From Rhodocyclales bacterium (GTDB taxonomy: Bacteria; Pseudomonadota; Gammaproteobacteria; Burkholderiales; Rhodocyclaceae): a stretch of DNA of 64,000 bases. Position 1 is the stretch's first letter. Each line of letters begins with the position of its first letter. The stretch spans positions 62,001-126,000 of the forward strand of contig JACRPA010000012.1 of NCBI GenBank assembly GCA_016214145.1, given 5' to 3'. Below, piece after piece: positions 20,171 through 29,228 of the stretch. Below the pieces are notes generated by a model that was not told the DNA's origin, made no database searches, and worked only from the letters and a program-made list of their open reading frames with translations. Both the position numbers and the translations under genes were made by a program.

Positions 20171-20541
20171 AGGGTCGATTGATAGGCGGTCGCATCGAGC
20201 AGCGAGTCGAGTTCCGCGATGTTGTCCGGCTTCAGCTTGAACAGCCAGGCGGCGTAGGCGTCCTGATTGACCGACTCGGGTGCGTCGGCGGCGGCCTGGT
20301 TGACGGCGACGACTTCGCCGGCGATCGGCGCGTAGATGTCGGAGGCGGCCTTCACCGATTCGACCACGGCGCATTCCTCGCCGGCCTTCACCTTGCGGCC
20401 GACCTGCGGCAGTTCGAGGAAGACGATGTCGCCGAGGGCTTCCTGGGCGTGGTCGGTGATGCCGATGGTGACGAGGCCGTCGTCGGCGAGGCGCGCCCAC
20501 TCGTGGGACTTGGCGTATTTCAGGTTGGCGGGTACGTTCAT
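20167..20541 (-). CDS. gcvH: Glycine cleavage system H protein
   Basis: A 124-residue lipoyl carrier protein that shuttles the aminomethyl group between the P, T and L proteins. The lipoylation lysine is in ESVKAASD (~residue 59-66), preceded by GDIVFLELP and GEECAVV, exactly as in the family. The start at 20541 has AGGAGTTGAT directly upstream; a longer reading from 20556 lacks a ribosome site. It lies between gcvT and gcvP, separated from each by a palindromic repeat. The TAG stop comes from the type A repeat. Confidence 0.95.
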   Translation of the reverse strand: MNVPANLKYAKSHEWARLADDGLVTIGITDHAQEALGDIVFLELPQVGRKVKAGEECAVVESVKAASDIYAPIAGEVVAVNQAAADAPESVNQDAYAAWLFKLKPDNIAELDSLLDATAYQSTL

Positions 20542-20573
20542 ATCAACTCCTGACAAAAGACAATAAAACCTTT

Positions 20574-20645
20574 AACCACAGAGTGCACGGAGAGCACAGA
20601 GAAAAACACAAGAAATCTCTGTGCCCTCTGTGTTCTCTGTGGTTC
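20574..20645. repeat. Type D repeat (AACCACAGAG...CTCTGTGGTT)
   Basis: AACCACAGAGTGCACGGAGAG, A-rich core, then CTCTGTGTTCTCTGTGGTT: a long imperfect hairpin between gcvT and gcvH. It ends at the gcvT stop codon. A diverged copy is at 33713. Confidence 0.75.
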
Positions 20646-21717
20646 AAGAAGTTACAAGTATTTTTCCGTTGCGCACGAAGGGCGGCTTGACCACCGTCGC
20701 CTTCAGGCGCTTGTCGCGGATTTCCACTTCGACCGTGTCGCCGACCGCCACGGCGGCGGGCAGGCGCGCCAGGGCGATCGAGCGGTTCATGCTCGGCGAG
20801 AAGGTGCCGCTGGTGATCTCGCCCTCGCCCTGCGCCGTGAACACCTTCTGGTGGGCGCGCAGCACGCCCTTGTCGGTGAGCAGCAGGCCGAGGGTCTGCT
20901 TCTCGATTCGCCGTCCTGCGAGGACTGACTTTCCGATGAAGTCGCGCGGCGCGTCGAGATCGACCGTCCAGGCAAGGCCCGCTACCAGTGGCGAGGTCTG
21001 CTCGTCCATGTCCTGGCCGTAGAGGGGCATGCCGGCTTCGAGGCGCAGGGTGTCGCGCGCGCCGAGGCCGGCGGGTTTCACGCCGGCGGCGAGCAGGGCG
21101 TTCCACGTCGCCTCGGCGCGACCGGCGGGAATCATCAGTTCGAAGCCGTCCTCGCCGGTGTAGCCGGTGCGGGCGATCAGCACGTCGCCGAACCAGGCGG
21201 CGTGGAAGGGCTTCAGCCCGCTGCTGGCGGCTTCCGCGCCGGGCAGGGCAGCCCAGGTTTTCGCACGGGCGTTCGGCCCCTGCACGGCGATCATGGCGAG
21301 GTCGCGGCGCGGTTTCACCTGCACATCGCCGGCGTGCTGCCGGATACAGGCGAGGTCCTTGTCGGCGGTGCCGGCATTGACGACGACGCGATAGAAATCC
21401 GGCCGGAAGAAGTAGACGATGAGGTCGTCGATGACGCCGCCCTGCGGGTTGAGCATGCAGGAGTAGAGCGCGCGGCCGGGCACGGTCAGCTTGTCGACGT
21501 TGTTGGCGATGAGCGTATGCAGCAGGTCGTGGGCGCCGGCGCCCTCCAGGTCGATGTCGAGCATGTGCGAGACGTCGAACATGCCGGCGTCGCGGCGCAC
21601 GAGGTGGTGTTCCTCGACCTGGGAGCCGTAATGCAGCGGCATGTCCCAGCCGGCGAAGTCGACCATCTTGCCGCCGAGGCGGACGTGGGTTGCGTAAAGC
21701 GGAGTTTGTTTGGCCAT
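20644..21717 (-). CDS. gcvT: Aminomethyltransferase, glycine cleavage T protein
   Basis: A 357-residue folate-dependent enzyme that takes the methylene group from GcvH-bound aminomethyl lipoate to tetrahydrofolate, releasing ammonia. Family blocks are [15 protein letters not shown] (~17-31), MFDVSHM, the substrate-site [10 protein letters not shown]-like block here [13 protein letters not shown] (~190-202), and [18 protein letters not shown] (~235-252). It is the first gene of the operon, about 70 bases downstream of the riboswitch. An exact two-part motif copy lies at 20909-20932. Confidence 0.95.
   Translation of the reverse strand: MAKQTPLYATHVRLGGKMVDFAGWDMPLHYGSQVEEHHLVRRDAGMFDVSHMLDIDLEGAGAHDLLHTLIANNVDKLTVPGRALYSCMLNPQGGVIDDLIVYFFRPDFYRVVVNAGTADKDLACIRQHAGDVQVKPRRDLAMIAVQGPNARAKTWAALPGAEAASSGLKPFHAAWFGDVLIARTGYTGEDGFELMIPAGRAEATWNALLAAGVKPAGLGARDTLRLEAGMPLYGQDMDEQTSPLVAGLAWTVDLDAPRDFIGKSVLAGRRIEKQTLGLLLTDKGVLRAHQKVFTAQGEGEITSGTFSPSMNRSIALARLPAAVAVGDTVEVEIRDKRLKATVVKPPFVRNGKILVTS
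20909..20932 (-). repeat. Dispersed two-part motif, copy 6
   Basis: Exact AAAGTCAGT-N9-ACGGCG on the minus strand within gcvT. The central part is a perfect inverted repeat, GTCCT-CGC-AGGAC. Confidence 0.8.
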
Positions 21718-21761
21718 GTCAGGTACTTGGGTCGCGTTATTCGAGTTGATTCGCGAAAAAT

Positions 21762-21792
21762 AAAAAAGGGCTGAAGCGACTAGGCTTCACCC
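21762..21792 (-). terminator. Riboswitch-controlled terminator before gcvT
   Basis: On the minus strand GGG.TGAAGC, loop CTAGTC, GCTTCA.CCC then TTTTTT. It directly follows the second aptamer's closing strand and shares bases with it, so glycine binding can decide whether the terminator forms. Confidence 0.75.
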
Positions 21793-21960
21793 CTCTGTCC
21801 CTTGTACCTGAGAGATTGCTGCCGGGTAGGCAGCGTGCCCCTTCGGTGGATGGCCAGGCCATCGCTCTCCAGAGTGTTCGTGCTCTCGCGCAGCCCTTTT
21901 GCCTGAGCGGTTCCGGGTGTTGCGCCTTCGGCGGTGGCATGGCCACTCTCTCCCGCGCGA
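21788..21960 (-). promoter_or_regulatory. Tandem glycine riboswitch
   Basis: Two glycine aptamers in series on the minus strand, each with the known core: GGGAGAG ... CCGCCGAAGGCGCAA ... CCGCTCAGGCAAAAGGGC (first), and CTGGAGAGC ... CCACCGAAGGGGCA ... CTCTCAGGTACAAGGGACAG (second). The CCGAAGG and CAGG(C/T)AxAAGGG elements are those of the glycine family. It lies upstream of gcvT, as in many bacteria, with an intrinsic terminator right after. Glycine should therefore switch on gcvT-gcvH-gcvP. Confidence 0.95.
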
Positions 21961-21968
21961 GCGGAGCG

Positions 21969-21997
21969 ACTATAGCTTGCGGCCACAGCGGAATCAA
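21969..21997 (-). promoter_or_regulatory. Sigma-70-type promoter of the gcv operon
   Basis: On the minus strand TTGATT (21997-21992), 17-base spacer, TATAGT (21974-21969). Transcription would start near 21962, right at the first aptamer. Confidence 0.7.
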
Positions 21998-22027
21998 GAA
22001 GGATTCATCGGTTATGATTCGCGACTT

Positions 22028-22894
22028 ATGAAATCAAGCACTTCCGAATTCCTGACGATCCGCGGCCTGAAAAGCCATGTGCGGCTGTGGGGGCCGGCGG
22101 ACGCGCCGAAGCTGTTCCTCATGCACGGCTGGATGGACTGCTCGGCTTCGTTCCAGTTTCTCGTCGACGCCTTCGCGCGCGACTGGCGCGTCATCGCGCC
22201 CGACTGGCGCGGCTTCGGCCAGTCGGAATGGCTGGACCGCTCCTACTGGTTTCCCGACTACCTCGCCGACCTCGAGAAGTTTCTCGACCATTACTCGCCG
22301 GACGAAGCGGTGCGCCTGGTCGGCCACAGCATGGGCGGCAACGTCGTCGGCCTCTACGCCGGCGTGCGCCCGGCACGGGTGGCGAAGCTGGTGAACCTGG
22401 AGGGCTTCGGCCTCTACCGCACCGAGCCTTCGCAGGCGCCGGGCCGCTACGCCAGGTGGCTGGACCAGGACAAGGCCGGCGCGACATTGCGCGACTACGC
22501 CGACCTGGCGGAGTTCGCCCGGCGCCTGATGCGCGACAACCCGCGCCTGACGCAGGACAAGGCGGATTTCCTGGCGGCCAACTTCTCGCTGCGGCGGCCG
22601 GACGGCACCTTCGGCTACGCCGCCGACCCCTGGCATCGCGTGGTGAATCCGGTGCTCTATCGCATCGAGGAAGCCATGGCCTGCTGGCAGTCGGTGACGG
22701 CGCCGGTGCTGTGGGTGGTGGCGCGCGACTCCCATCTCTACAAGGAATTCGCCGGCCAGGAAGCGGACTACCGGGCGCGCCTCGCCAGCTTCCGCGACCT
22801 GCGCGAAGTGGTGCTGGAGGACAGCGGCCACATGCTGCACCACGACCAGCCGCAGCGGCTGGCGGCCGTCATCGAGGCCTTCCTGGCCGGGTGA
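22028..22894 (+). CDS. Alpha/beta-fold hydrolase
   Basis: A 288-residue cytoplasmic hydrolase. The oxyanion motif HGWMDCSASFQ is at ~34-44, the nucleophile elbow GHSMGGN at ~99-105 (Ser), the acid probably the Asp in VARDSH (~235) and the His in SGHMLHHDQP (~265-274). The family covers esterases, haloalkane dehalogenases and C-C hydrolases; no substrate can be assigned. It is divergent from the gcv operon. Its stop is 12 bases before the PHP-domain gene, so it likely leads the transcript that includes rnm, yciO and beyond. Confidence 0.88.
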   Translation: MKSSTSEFLTIRGLKSHVRLWGPADAPKLFLMHGWMDCSASFQFLVDAFARDWRVIAPDWRGFGQSEWLDRSYWFPDYLADLEKFLDHYSPDEAVRLVGHSMGGNVVGLYAGVRPARVAKLVNLEGFGLYRTEPSQAPGRYARWLDQDKAGATLRDYADLAEFARRLMRDNPRLTQDKADFLAANFSLRRPDGTFGYAADPWHRVVNPVLYRIEEAMACWQSVTAPVLWVVARDSHLYKEFAGQEADYRARLASFRDLREVVLEDSGHMLHHDQPQRLAAVIEAFLAG

Positions 22895-22906
22895 TAACAT
22901 CGAAGC

Positions 22907-23740
22907 ATGAAAGTCGACCTGCACTGCCATTCCAACGTCTCCGACGGACTGCTGCCGCCGGCCGAGGTGGCGCGCCGCGCCGCCGACCGGGGCGTCGAGC
23001 TGCTGGCGCTGACCGACCACGACGACGTCGCCGGGCTGGCCGAGGCGCGCGCCGCCTTCGAAGCGCGCGGCCTGCGCTTCCTCGACGGCAGCGAGATCTC
23101 GGTGTCCTGGCGCGACGACGCCAGCTTCCATATCGTCGGTCTCGACATCGATCCCGCACAGGCCGAGCTGGTCGGCGGGCTGAAATCGATCCGCGACGGC
23201 CGCGACGGCCGCGCCCATCGCATCGCCGCCGAACTGGAAAAAATCGGCATCCAGGGCGCCTACGAGGGCGCGGCGCGCCATGCCGGGAAGGCCTCGATCA
23301 TCAGCCGCGCCCACTTCGCCCGCTTCCTCGTCGAGCGGAAGTTCTCGCCCGACTTCAAGGGCGTGTTCGACCATTACCTCGCCAAGGGCAAGCCCGGTTA
23401 CGTGCCGCACGAGTGGGCCTCGGTGGAGGACGCGCTGCGCTGGATCGGCAATGCCGGCGGCGTGGCGGTGCTGGCGCATCCGCTGCGCTACCGCGTCAGC
23501 CGAGGCGAGCTGCGCGCCTTCCTCGGCGAGTTCAGGGACTGCGGCGGCCAGGGCATCGAGGTGGCCTGCGGCGCGCATACGGCGGAGGAAGTGCAGGAAT
23601 GCGCCCGCCTGGCGCGGCACTTCGGCCTGAAGGCCTCGGTGGCCTCGGATTTCCACGGCCCCGGCGAGAGCTATGCCGACCTCGGCATGACGCCGCCGCT
23701 GCCCGACGACCTCGTGCCGATCTGGCGCGACCTGATCTGA
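22907..23740 (+). CDS. rnm: PHP-domain 5'-3' exoribonuclease, RNase AM
   Basis: A 277-residue metal-dependent phosphoesterase. PHP motifs are present: DLHCHSNVSDG (~4-14), LTDHDD (~35-40), VLAHPLRY (~190-197) and SDFHGPGES (~247-255), providing the His/Asp ligands. This is the YciV/TrpH family, shown in E. coli to be the 5'-3' exonuclease that finishes 5' ends of rRNA. The neighbour is yciO, the same pair as in E. coli, which supports the call. It starts 12 bases after the hydrolase gene. Confidence 0.88.
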   Translation: MKVDLHCHSNVSDGLLPPAEVARRAADRGVELLALTDHDDVAGLAEARAAFEARGLRFLDGSEISVSWRDDASFHIVGLDIDPAQAELVGGLKSIRDGRDGRAHRIAAELEKIGIQGAYEGAARHAGKASIISRAHFARFLVERKFSPDFKGVFDHYLAKGKPGYVPHEWASVEDALRWIGNAGGVAVLAHPLRYRVSRGELRAFLGEFRDCGGQGIEVACGAHTAEEVQECARLARHFGLKASVASDFHGPGESYADLGMTPPLPDDLVPIWRDLI

Positions 23741-23747
23741 TCCGGCC

Positions 23748-24374
23748 ATGGCGCAATTTTTCACAGTGCATCCCGAGCAACCGCAGCCGCGGCTGATCCA
23801 CCAGGCGGCTGAAATTCTCCGCGCCGGCGGCATCGTGGCCTTTCCGACGGATGCGGCGTATTCGCTCGGCTGCCACGTCGGCGATGCCGATGCCGTGGCG
23901 CGCATCCGCGCCATCCGCGAGGTGGATGAGCGGCACCATTTCACGCTGATGTGCCGCGACCTGTCCGAAATCGCCACCTACGCCCGGGTGGACAATGCGC
24001 AGTTCCGCCTGCTCAAGGCGACGACACCGGGCAGCTACACTTTCATCCTGGAAGGCACCAAGGAATTGCCGCGGCGCATTCTGCATCCGAAACGCAAGAC
24101 CATCGGCCTGCGCGTGCCGGCCCATCCGGTGCCGCTGGCGCTGCTCGCCGAACTCGACGAGCCGATGCTGACCTCGACCCTGATGCTGCCCGGCGACGAC
24201 CGGCCGCTGAACAATCCGGAAGAAATCCGCGACCGCCTGGAGCGGCGCATCGACCTGGTCATCGAAGCGGGTCCCTGCGGCATGGAAATGACGACAATCA
24301 TCGATCTCACCGGGCCGGCGCCGGAACTGGTGCGCGCCGGCCGCGGTCCGCTGGAGCCGCTCGGCCTCGGCTAG
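23748..24374 (+). CDS. yciO: YciO, YrdC/Sua5-type carbamoyl-AMP-related protein
   Basis: A 208-residue protein of the YrdC-like fold. The signature block is VAFPTDAAYSLGC (~30-42), with KRKTIGLRVPAHP (~115-127) and TSTLMLPGDD (~140-149). Members make threonylcarbamoyl-AMP for the tRNA t6A modification (TsaC) or are the less active paralogue YciO. The pairing with rnm and the sequence TLMLPGDDRPLNNPEEI point to the YciO branch. It overlaps nothing and starts 7 bases after rnm. Confidence 0.85.
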   Translation: MAQFFTVHPEQPQPRLIHQAAEILRAGGIVAFPTDAAYSLGCHVGDADAVARIRAIREVDERHHFTLMCRDLSEIATYARVDNAQFRLLKATTPGSYTFILEGTKELPRRILHPKRKTIGLRVPAHPVPLALLAELDEPMLTSTLMLPGDDRPLNNPEEIRDRLERRIDLVIEAGPCGMEMTTIIDLTGPAPELVRAGRGPLEPLGLG

Positions 24375-24424
24375 CGCGGGTGGCCGGTCTGGTAGAATTG
24401 CCGGCTTATCCAAACCGCCCCGAC

Positions 24425-25084
24425 ATGGACGCCCTGATCCAGACTCTGGCGATCTACGCCATTCCGGTCCTCCTCGCCATCACCCTTCACGAAGCCGCCC
24501 ACGGCTACGTGGCGCGGCATTTCGGCGACCCGACCGCCTACCTGGCCGGGCGCATCAGCCTGAACCCGCTGCGCCACGTCGACCCGATCGGCACGATCCT
24601 GGTGCCCGGGGCGATCCTGGTGGCGAGCAAGCTGATCGGCGGCAGCGCCATGCTGTTCGGCTGGGCCAAGCCGGTGCCGGTGGATTTCACGCGGCTGCGC
24701 AACCCGAAGAAGGACATGCTGTGGGTCGCGGCGGCGGGACCGTTCGCCAACCTGTTGATGGCCGTCGGCTGGGCGGTGCTGCTCAAGTTCGCCAGCATGA
24801 CGCCGGAGAACCTGTACACCGTGCCGATGGTCAAGATGTCCCTCGCCGGCATCGAGATCAACGCGGTGCTGATGCTGCTCAACCTGCTGCCCATCCCGCC
24901 GCTCGACGGCGGGCGCATCGCCGTCAGCCTGCTGCCGCACCGCCTGGCCTGGCAGTTCTCCAGGCTGGAGCCCTACGGCCTGGCGATCCTGCTGGTGCTG
25001 CTGTTCACCGATATACTCGGCGTCATTTTGTGGCCGCTGATGGTGGCGTTCCGCCATCTGCTGGCCGTCATTTTCCAGTTCTAG
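24425..25084 (+). CDS. Site-2 protease family (M50) membrane metalloprotease
   Basis: A 219-residue integral membrane protein with about five or six hydrophobic helices. The zinc-binding motif HEAAH (~residue 21-25) lies in the first helix. The third-ligand motif is LLPIPPLDGGRI (~158-169), in the place of the NxxPxxPLDGG of S2P proteases. The compact form without a PDZ domain is common next to trpS and scpA in betaproteobacteria. Its target is unknown. It runs in the same direction as trpS, 15 bases downstream. Confidence 0.9.
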   Translation: MDALIQTLAIYAIPVLLAITLHEAAHGYVARHFGDPTAYLAGRISLNPLRHVDPIGTILVPGAILVASKLIGGSAMLFGWAKPVPVDFTRLRNPKKDMLWVAAAGPFANLLMAVGWAVLLKFASMTPENLYTVPMVKMSLAGIEINAVLMLLNLLPIPPLDGGRIAVSLLPHRLAWQFSRLEPYGLAILLVLLFTDILGVILWPLMVAFRHLLAVIFQF

Positions 25085-25099
25085 AACAAAACGTAAACC

Positions 25100-26302
25100 A
25101 TGTACGCAGAAAGAGTCCTCTCCGGCATGCGCCCCACCGGGCGCCTCCACCTCGGCCACTACCACGGCGTCCTGAAAAACTGGGTCAAGCTGCAGAACGA
25201 GTACCCCTGCCTGTTTTTCGTCGCCGACTGGCACGCCCTGACCACCGCCTACGACGAGCCGGGCACCATCGAGGAGAACACCTGGGAGATGGTGATCGAC
25301 TGGCTGGCCGCCGGCGTCGATCCCTCGCTGGCCACGCTGTTCATCCAGTCGCGCGTGCCGGAGCACGCCGAACTGCACCTGCTGCTGTCGATGATGACGC
25401 CGCTCGGCTGGCTCGAGCGCGTGCCGACCTACAAGGACCAGCAGGAGAAGCTGGAGCACAAGGACCTGTCCACCTACGGCTTCCTCGGCTACCCGCTGCT
25501 GCAGTCGGCCGACATCCTGATCTACCGCGCCAATCGCGTGCCGGTGGGCGAGGATCAGGTGCCGCACATCGAGTTCTCGCGCGAGATCGCGCGCCGCTTC
25601 AACCACCTCTACGGCCGCGAGGCGGACTTCGAGGAGAAGGCGCGCACGGCGGTGAAGAAGCTCGGCGCCAAGCGCGCGAAACTGTACGAGGAACTGCGCA
25701 CCCGCTTCCAGCAGGAAGGCGACCACCAGGCGCTGGAGCGCGCCCACGCCCTGCTCGAAGAGGCGCAGAACCTGTCGATGGGCGACCGCGAGCGGCTGTT
25801 CGGCTTCCTCGAGGGGAGCAGCAAGATGATCCTGGTCGAGCCGGATGCGCTGCTCACCGAGGCGGCGAAGATGCCCGGCCTGGACGGGCAGAAGATGTCG
25901 AAGTCCTACAACAACACCATCTCCCTGCGCGAGGGCGCGGAGTCGGTGACGAAGAAGATCCGCACCATGCAGACCGACCCGGCGCGCGTGCGCCGCACCG
26001 ACGTTGGCGACCCGGAAAAATGCCCGGTGTGGCAGTTCCACCTGGTGTACTCGGACGAGGGCACCAAGCAGTGGGTGCAGCAGGGCTGCCGCAGCGCCGG
26101 CATCGGCTGCATCGAGTGCAAGCACCCGGTGATCGACGCCGTGCTGAAGGAGCAGGAGCCCATGCACGAGCGGGCGCAGGCCTATATCGACGACCCGACC
26201 CTGGTGCGCAACATCATCGCCGACGGCTGCGAGCGGGCGAGGAAACTCGCCGCCGAGACCATGCGCGACGTGCGCGAGGCCATGGGCCTGAACCACACCT
26301 GA
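25100..26302 (+). CDS. trpS: Tryptophanyl-tRNA synthetase
   Basis: A 400-residue class I aminoacyl-tRNA synthetase. The ATP-binding HIGH-type motif is in RPTGRLHLGHYHG (~10-22) and KMSKS appears as GQKMSKSYNNT (~263-273). It is about 60 residues longer than E. coli TrpS; the extra part (about 180-240, charged helical EEKARTAVKKLGAK...) occurs in the long TrpS form of betaproteobacteria. It charges tRNA-Trp in the cytoplasm. No T-box or leader peptide is seen ahead of it. Confidence 0.95.
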   Translation: MYAERVLSGMRPTGRLHLGHYHGVLKNWVKLQNEYPCLFFVADWHALTTAYDEPGTIEENTWEMVIDWLAAGVDPSLATLFIQSRVPEHAELHLLLSMMTPLGWLERVPTYKDQQEKLEHKDLSTYGFLGYPLLQSADILIYRANRVPVGEDQVPHIEFSREIARRFNHLYGREADFEEKARTAVKKLGAKRAKLYEELRTRFQQEGDHQALERAHALLEEAQNLSMGDRERLFGFLEGSSKMILVEPDALLTEAAKMPGLDGQKMSKSYNNTISLREGAESVTKKIRTMQTDPARVRRTDVGDPEKCPVWQFHLVYSDEGTKQWVQQGCRSAGIGCIECKHPVIDAVLKEQEPMHERAQAYIDDPTLVRNIIADGCERARKLAAETMRDVREAMGLNHT

Positions 26303-26310
26303 GGCCGAGC

Positions 26311-26781
26311 ATGCCGCACAGCAAGGACGCAGAGGCAAAGCTGCTCGCCTCGATCCACGAAGTCTTCGCCGAGAAGATCCCCTTCAACAAGGTGCTCGGC
26401 CTGGACGTGGTGTCGCTCGCCGGCGAGAGCCCGGTGCTGCGCTTCGCCATGCGGCCCGAGCTGGTCGGCAACTACATGCGCGGCAACCTGCACGGCGGCG
26501 TCATCTCCTCGGTGATCGATGTCTGCGGCGGCCTGACGGCCTTCCTCGGCCTGCAGAGGAAGCTGCGCGACGAGCCGATCGAGGAGCGCCTGCAGCGCTT
26601 CGCCCGCATCGGCACCATCGACATGCGCGTCGATTACCTGCGCCCCGGCCTCGGCGCGTGGTTCGAGTCGAAGGGCTACCTGCTGCGCACCGGCAACAAG
26701 GTGGCGGTGACGCGCATGGAATTGCACAACGACACCGGCGAGCTGATTGCCATCGGCACCGGGGCCTATACGGTTGCCTGA
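26311..26781 (+). CDS. Hotdog-fold thioesterase, YigI-like
   Basis: A 156-residue PaaI/4-hydroxybenzoyl-CoA-thioesterase-type hotdog protein. The family motif is MRGNLHGGVISSVIDVCGG (quoted as MRGNLHGG and VISSVIDVCGG, residues ~54-72), followed by the VDYLRPG strand (~113-119). Such proteins hydrolyse acyl-CoA or aryl-CoA thioesters. Reads as the YigI-type subgroup by length and the long helix before the motif. It sits between trpS and scpA in a tightly packed series; the substrate is unknown. Confidence 0.8.
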   Translation: MPHSKDAEAKLLASIHEVFAEKIPFNKVLGLDVVSLAGESPVLRFAMRPELVGNYMRGNLHGGVISSVIDVCGGLTAFLGLQRKLRDEPIEERLQRFARIGTIDMRVDYLRPGLGAWFESKGYLLRTGNKVAVTRMELHNDTGELIAIGTGAYTVA

Positions 26782-26788
26782 GAGGGAC

Positions 26789-27649
26789 ATGGAACCGATC
26801 AACGCCGAGACCGCCGCAGCATCCCCGCCGGAGCCTGCCCATGTCGCCAAGCTCTACGGCGAGCCGATGCCGGAGATGCCGAAGGACCTCTACATCCCGC
26901 CCGATGCGCTGGAGGTCTATCTCGAGTCCTTCGAGGGGCCGCTCGACCTGCTGCTCTACCTGATCCGCAAGGCCAACATCAGCATCCTCGACATCCCGAT
27001 GGCGCCGCTGACGGCGCAGTACCTGGTGTACGTCGAGGCGATGCGGGCGCGCAACCTGGAACTGGCGGCCGAGTACCTGCTGATGGCGGCCATGCTGCTG
27101 GAGATCAAGTCGCGCATGCTGCTGCCGCGGCCGAAGAAGATCGAGGAGGAGGAGGCGCTCGATCCGCGCGCCGAGCTGGTGCGGCGCCTGCTCGAATACG
27201 AGCAGATGAAGGCCGCCGCCGCGAAGATCGATGCGCTGCCGCAGGCGATGCGCGACTACCGGTGGGTCTCGATCTGGATCACCGACGAGGCCGGCGAGCG
27301 GCTGCCCGACGTCAACCTGCACGACCTGCAGGTGGCCTGGCTGTCGCTCATGCGGCACGCCAGGGTGATGCAGCACCACAAGGTGCGGCGCGAGGAGCTG
27401 TCCGTGCGCGAGCACATGAGCATCGTCCTGCGCAAGCTGCAGGGCGGCGCCTATCTCGAGTTCGTCGAGCTGTTCGACCTCACGCTCGGCGTGGCCGGCC
27501 TGGTGGTGAACTTCCTCGCCGTGCTGGAGCTGGTGCGCGAGCGCCTGGTCGAGGTCACCCAGCGCGAGGTGTTCGCGCCGATCTATGTAAAATTGGCCCA
27601 ATCCGAAACAGGACCGAACGATGTCGACGTCCCAACCGTACACGCCTGA
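26789..27649 (+). CDS. scpA: Segregation and condensation protein A (kleisin)
   Basis: A 286-residue kleisin that bridges the SMC head domains with ScpB in the condensin-like complex. The typical N-terminal block is [35 protein letters not shown] (seen as [12 protein letters not shown] and ISILDIP, ~49-75), then [21 protein letters not shown]. The C-terminal winged helix ends near [18 protein letters not shown] ~45-residue N-terminal extension is common in betaproteobacteria. The gene overlaps scpB by 29 bases. Confidence 0.93.
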   Translation: MEPINAETAAASPPEPAHVAKLYGEPMPEMPKDLYIPPDALEVYLESFEGPLDLLLYLIRKANISILDIPMAPLTAQYLVYVEAMRARNLELAAEYLLMAAMLLEIKSRMLLPRPKKIEEEEALDPRAELVRRLLEYEQMKAAAAKIDALPQAMRDYRWVSIWITDEAGERLPDVNLHDLQVAWLSLMRHARVMQHHKVRREELSVREHMSIVLRKLQGGAYLEFVELFDLTLGVAGLVVNFLAVLELVRERLVEVTQREVFAPIYVKLAQSETGPNDVDVPTVHA

Positions 27650-28187
27650 AGAATACAAGCGCATCCTGGAGACGGCGCTGCTGGCCGCGTCCGATCCGCT
27701 GCCGCTGTCCGACCTGAAGAAGCTGTTCGACGACGAGTTCGACGACGACACCTGGCGCGTGCTGTTGAACGACCTGCGCAGCGAATGGTCGGGCCGCGGC
27801 ATAGAATTGGTGCAGCTGGCCAGCGGCTGGCGCTTCCAGACGAAACCCGAGTACCAGACCTACCTCGACCGCCTGAAGAACGAGAAGCCGCCGCGCTACT
27901 CGCGCGCCGTGCTGGAGACGCTGGCCATCATCGCTTACCGCCAGCCGGTGACGCGCGGCGACATCGAGGACATCCGCGGCGTCGCCGTCACGCCCAACGT
28001 GCTGAAGACGCTGGAGGGCCGCGGCTGGATCGACACCGTCGGCCATCGCGACACGCCGGGCCGCCCTGCGCTCTACGCCACGACCAAGCGCTTCCTCGAC
28101 GACTTGCGCCTGAGAAGCCTCGCCGAGCTGCCGCCGCTGACCGAAATCGAACGGGTGATGGATCTTGCCGACGCCGCGCAAGCGTAG
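27621..28187 (+). CDS. scpB: Segregation and condensation protein B
   Basis: A 188-residue protein of two winged helices that binds ScpA. The conserved core is [31 protein letters not shown] (seen as [15 protein letters not shown], ~100-114), followed by [20 protein letters not shown]. The start at 27621 lies inside the end of scpA, in the usual overlapping scpA-scpB arrangement. Its 3' end overlaps the proposed start of rluB. Confidence 0.94.
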   Translation: MSTSQPYTPEEYKRILETALLAASDPLPLSDLKKLFDDEFDDDTWRVLLNDLRSEWSGRGIELVQLASGWRFQTKPEYQTYLDRLKNEKPPRYSRAVLETLAIIAYRQPVTRGDIEDIRGVAVTPNVLKTLEGRGWIDTVGHRDTPGRPALYATTKRFLDDLRLRSLAELPPLTEIERVMDLADAAQA

Positions 28188-29082
28188 CCCGCTGCGCCGG
28201 CCCGAGCCGGCCCGGGGCGGCAATGCGCCGCCGCCCGGCAAGCGCCCGCATGCCGGGCACAAGGAGGCCGACGGCAACCGCAGCGCGCCCGAGGGCGGGC
28301 CGCGCTCCGGCGGACGCCGCGGCCAGCCCATGCGCCATGTCGTCGAGGCCGAGCCGCAGAAGCTGCACAAGATGCTGGCCCAAGCCGGCCTCGGCTCGCG
28401 CCGCGAACTGGAGGAATGGATCGTCGCCGGGCGGGTGAGCGTCAACGGCAAGCCGGCCCATGTCGGCCAGCGCATCGGCCCCCAGGACCGCGTGCGGGTG
28501 AATGGCAAGCCGGTCAACCTGAAGTTCGCTCCGCGCACCCCGCGCGTCCTCCTCTACCACAAGCAGGAAGGGGAGATCGTCTCCCGCGACGACCCGGAAG
28601 GCCGGCCCAGCGTCTTCGACAAGCTGCCGCGCATCGGCGGCGGCCGCTGGGTGAACGTCGGGCGGCTCGACTTCAACACCGAAGGGCTGCTCATCTTCAC
28701 CAGCAGCGGCGAACTGGCCAACAAGTTGATGCATCCGCGCTACGAGCTGGAGCGCGAGTACGCCGTGCGCGTGATCGGCGAGCTGCAGCCCGAACAGGAG
28801 CAGGCGCTGCTCGACGGCATCGAGCTGGAGGACGGCGAGGCGCACTTCAACACCCTCATGTCGCGCGGCGGCGAGGGCACCAACCGCTGGTACCACGTCA
28901 CCCTCAACGAGGGCCGCAACCGCGAGGTGCGGCGCATGTTCGAGGCCATCGGCGTGCAGGTGAGCCGCCTCATCCGCGTGCGCTTCGGCCCGGTTTCCCT
29001 GTCGCCGCGCCTGAAGCGCGGCATGGCGCACGAGCTGCCCGAAGAAGAAGTCCGCGCCCTGCTCAAGGTCCTTCCGAAATAA
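28165..29082 (+). CDS. rluB: 23S rRNA pseudouridine synthase, RluB type
   Basis: A 305-residue pseudouridine synthase acting on 23S rRNA in helix 93 (U2605 in E. coli). The S4-like RNA-binding domain is at ~65-110 ([25 protein letters not shown]) and the catalytic Asp is in [14 protein letters not shown] (~165-178). [16 protein letters not shown] follows (~250). The first 55 residues are a Pro/Arg/Gly-rich extension. The proposed start is a TTG at 28165 within scpB; an internal ATG near residue 56 would drop the extension and is possible. Confidence 0.9.
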   Translation: MPTPRKRSPLRRPEPARGGNAPPPGKRPHAGHKEADGNRSAPEGGPRSGGRRGQPMRHVVEAEPQKLHKMLAQAGLGSRRELEEWIVAGRVSVNGKPAHVGQRIGPQDRVRVNGKPVNLKFAPRTPRVLLYHKQEGEIVSRDDPEGRPSVFDKLPRIGGGRWVNVGRLDFNTEGLLIFTSSGELANKLMHPRYELEREYAVRVIGELQPEQEQALLDGIELEDGEAHFNTLMSRGGEGTNRWYHVTLNEGRNREVRRMFEAIGVQVSRLIRVRFGPVSLSPRLKRGMAHELPEEEVRALLKVLPK

Positions 29083-29088
29083 GGAATA

Positions 29089-29115
29089 ACCGGCAAGTGT
29101 TTGATTCTTGCCGGT
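29089..29115 (+). terminator. Hairpin after rluB
   Basis: ACCGGCAAG, nine-base loop, CTTGCCGGT. No long T run follows; it overlaps the -35 region of the next promoter. Confidence 0.55.
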
Positions 29116-29130
29116 CTACTCTGCTATAAT
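29101..29130 (+). promoter_or_regulatory. Promoter of the rimP-nusA-infB operon
   Basis: TTGATT at 29101-29106, 18-base spacer, perfect TATAAT at 29125-29130. The predicted transcript would have a leader of about 90 bases before rimP. Confidence 0.7.
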
Positions 29131-29191
29131 CCGCAGGTTTTCTGGTTCCGGGTCATCTCGTTGTTGTCGAGGTGGCTTGGGGACGGCTGGG

Positions 29192-29213
29192 ATGGGCGTT
29201 TCGCCCATTTTTT
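29192..29213 (+). terminator. Leader terminator/attenuator before rimP
   Basis: ATGGGCG, loop TTT, CGCCCAT followed by TTTTTT, only 16 bases before the rimP start codon and inside the transcript leader. It has the form of an attenuator and fits the position of the known rimP leader RNA. Confidence 0.65.
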
Positions 29214-29228
29214 ATTTGTGCGCCGCGC

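Noticed and set aside
20574-20645. A CRISPR-like array made from the CCACAGAG repeats
   Set aside because: There is only one inverted pair with no regularly spaced unique spacers and no cas genes in the window; it is a palindromic intergenic repeat.
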